A DNA stretch of 64,000 bases. Origin: Bin87 sp965220265. GTDB taxonomy: Bacteria > Chloroflexota > Dehalococcoidia > Lucifugimonadales > UBA3495. Location of the stretch: assembly GCA_965220265.1 (NCBI GenBank), contig CBDCPM010000004.1:3100001-3164000 (forward strand), read 5' to 3'. The translations under genes and the position numbers were made by a program. The notes beneath the pieces are model-generated. The model did no database searches. It saw nothing but the letters and a program-made list of their open reading frames with translations, and had not been told where the DNA came from. The number at the start of each line of letters is the position of its first letter. Positions within the stretch are counted from its first letter, which is position 1. This document shows positions 63,401 through 64,000 of this stretch, in pieces.

Positions 63401-64000
63401 CCAGCATATACAGCTCCGTCACCGCCGCCAGCACCTGCGCGCGGGCGCCGGCAACTGCCACGCACACGGCCACGGCCACGCACACGTTTACGAGCACGGC
63501 CACGGCAACCCATACGGCAACGGCCACGGCCACGGCCACTCCCACCCTGGGCGTGCCGCCGCCGCCGGACAACGTGACCATCGCCTGCGCGTTCTCCGTC
63601 ACCAGCACGGCCATCACCCTGTCCTGGGACCCGTCGCCGGCCCGCTTCCAACGCGTGGACCGGCACACCTACCGCGTCAACCTGGACTTCGAACCGAACG
63701 ATGACGACGACCTGATCCGTCCGCCGGTGAACAGCGTCGTCCGGCTCACCGCCACCAGCTACCAGGTCACGATCTCCGGCGACGCCGCCTTCACCCTCAC
63801 CGGACAGGTCCAGGTCCAGTACGGCGACACGGTTCCCGAAATCACCACCAGCCTATACAGCTCCGTCACTGCCGCCAGCACCTGCGCGCGAGCCCCGGCC
63901 CCGGCCACGGCCACGCCGACGTCAACCCATACGTCCACGCACACGGCCACGGCAACGCATACCGCGACCAGCACGTTCACGGCCACGCCCACCGCCACCC
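60458..64000 (+). pseudogene. Continuation of the giant repeat protein, after an amber codon and with a frameshift, running off the window
   Basis: In the same frame as the preceding gene, right after its TAG (60455-60457), the reading continues QPLVFRFDAFAGDTAHHLSW and stays open. There is no signal peptide, so it is best seen as the C-terminal part of one polypeptide. A domain type A (NLLYACGDNG, then AIAGFSGSWVVTSGDFAQIY, FFVDVFIDFDGGQQSS) starts near 61405 and recurs near 62240. After PTPTN near 61790 one base is lost, and a type B domain (GNVTITCTVNTTNTVVTLDW, SFQTYRVQFDLTPG, VTGQVQVQYGDTV) continues in another frame to the window end. Type B is then repeated three more times from 62650. 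The distance between the two A copies, 833 bp, is one short of a multiple of three, which agrees with a one-base loss. Confidence 0.65.
62647..64000 (+). repeat. Near-identical 447-bp tandem repeats coding for a 149-residue domain
   Basis: Units start at about 62650, 63097 and 63544. The first two are identical over at least 320 bases (for example 62807-63130 against 63254-63577); the third has scattered changes (DDDDLIRPPVNSVV for DDADIVHPPANSAV). Each unit codes one beta-sandwich-like domain (VSLSWDPSPARFQRVD, YRVNLDFEPNDD, TSYQVTISGDAAFTVTGQVQ) plus an Ala-Thr-His linker made from CACGGCCACGG-type simple repeats. The near identity of silent positions indicates recent duplication or gene conversion. 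Confidence 0.85.

Noticed and set aside
62647..64000. Regular repeats that might suggest a CRISPR array
   Set aside because: The repeat unit is 447 bp, codes for a protein domain and has no unique spacers or cas genes nearby.
1..64000. tRNA and rRNA genes
   Set aside because: I looked for T-loop type GGTTCRANNCC sequences with matching acceptor stems and for conserved rRNA blocks and found none that I could support; a covariance-model search would be decisive.

Overview
The window is a GC-rich bacterial chromosome segment. It holds dnaN and runs of tightly packed catabolic genes, and it is heavily invaded by insertion sequences. Paired GMC flavin oxidoreductases, hydantoinase/oxoprolinase subunits, a PIG-L deacetylase, a UGSC selenoprotein, Uma2 nucleases and giant extracellular proteins with Thr/Pro linkers together suggest a Chloroflexota bacterium, perhaps of the SAR202/Dehalococcoidia or sponge-associated kind. 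That placement is inference: no rRNA gene or decisive phylogenetic marker was placed here, and I found no tRNA, rRNA or CRISPR array.

Layout. 1-2.5 kb: the end of a Gfo/Idh-like gene, a frameshifted CYTH gene and a GMC oxidoreductase. 2.7-13.7 kb: an IS graveyard (IS21, two IS701-like copies, an IS66 stub, an IS5-like element, IS630, a MITE) around one intact MFS transporter. 13.8-18.6 kb: SWIM/SNF2 pair and a decayed HigBA. 18.8-23.6 kb: IS66, a P4-type integrase cut by a third IS701-like copy, an intact IS5 element and a second MITE. 23.8-25.5 kb: small membrane proteins, a TlpA-like lipoprotein, a CopD-like protein and a Trm112-like protein. 25.5-28.4 kb: a minus-strand, mostly overlapping operon ending in a UGSC protein with an in-frame TGA followed by a SECIS-like hairpin. 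28.5-43 kb: mostly intact metabolic genes on the minus strand. 43.1-44.3 kb: dnaN, whose 3' end overlaps a large serine recombinase. 45-56 kb: accessory region with small unknown genes, dead IS, a structured-RNA candidate, a VWA protein and a second, nearly identical IS5 copy in inverted orientation. 56.5-64 kb: a giant secreted repeat protein split by an amber codon and a frameshift, ending in near-identical 447-bp tandem repeats that run off the window.

How it works together. The 28-43 kb genes (GMC, SDR, thiolase, VOC, hydantoinase A/B, PIG-L) look like organic-matter catabolism, with house-cleaning functions (uracil-DNA glycosylase, alanyl-tRNA editing) between them. Most IS transposases carry one or more single-base indels, while the large metabolic genes are mainly open. 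This argues for real decay of mobile DNA, although a few assembly errors cannot be excluded. The most interesting items are the UGSC selenoprotein operon, the three-way-junction RNA candidate at 53.1 kb, the lesion shared by two IS copies, and the serine-integrase junction at dnaN.
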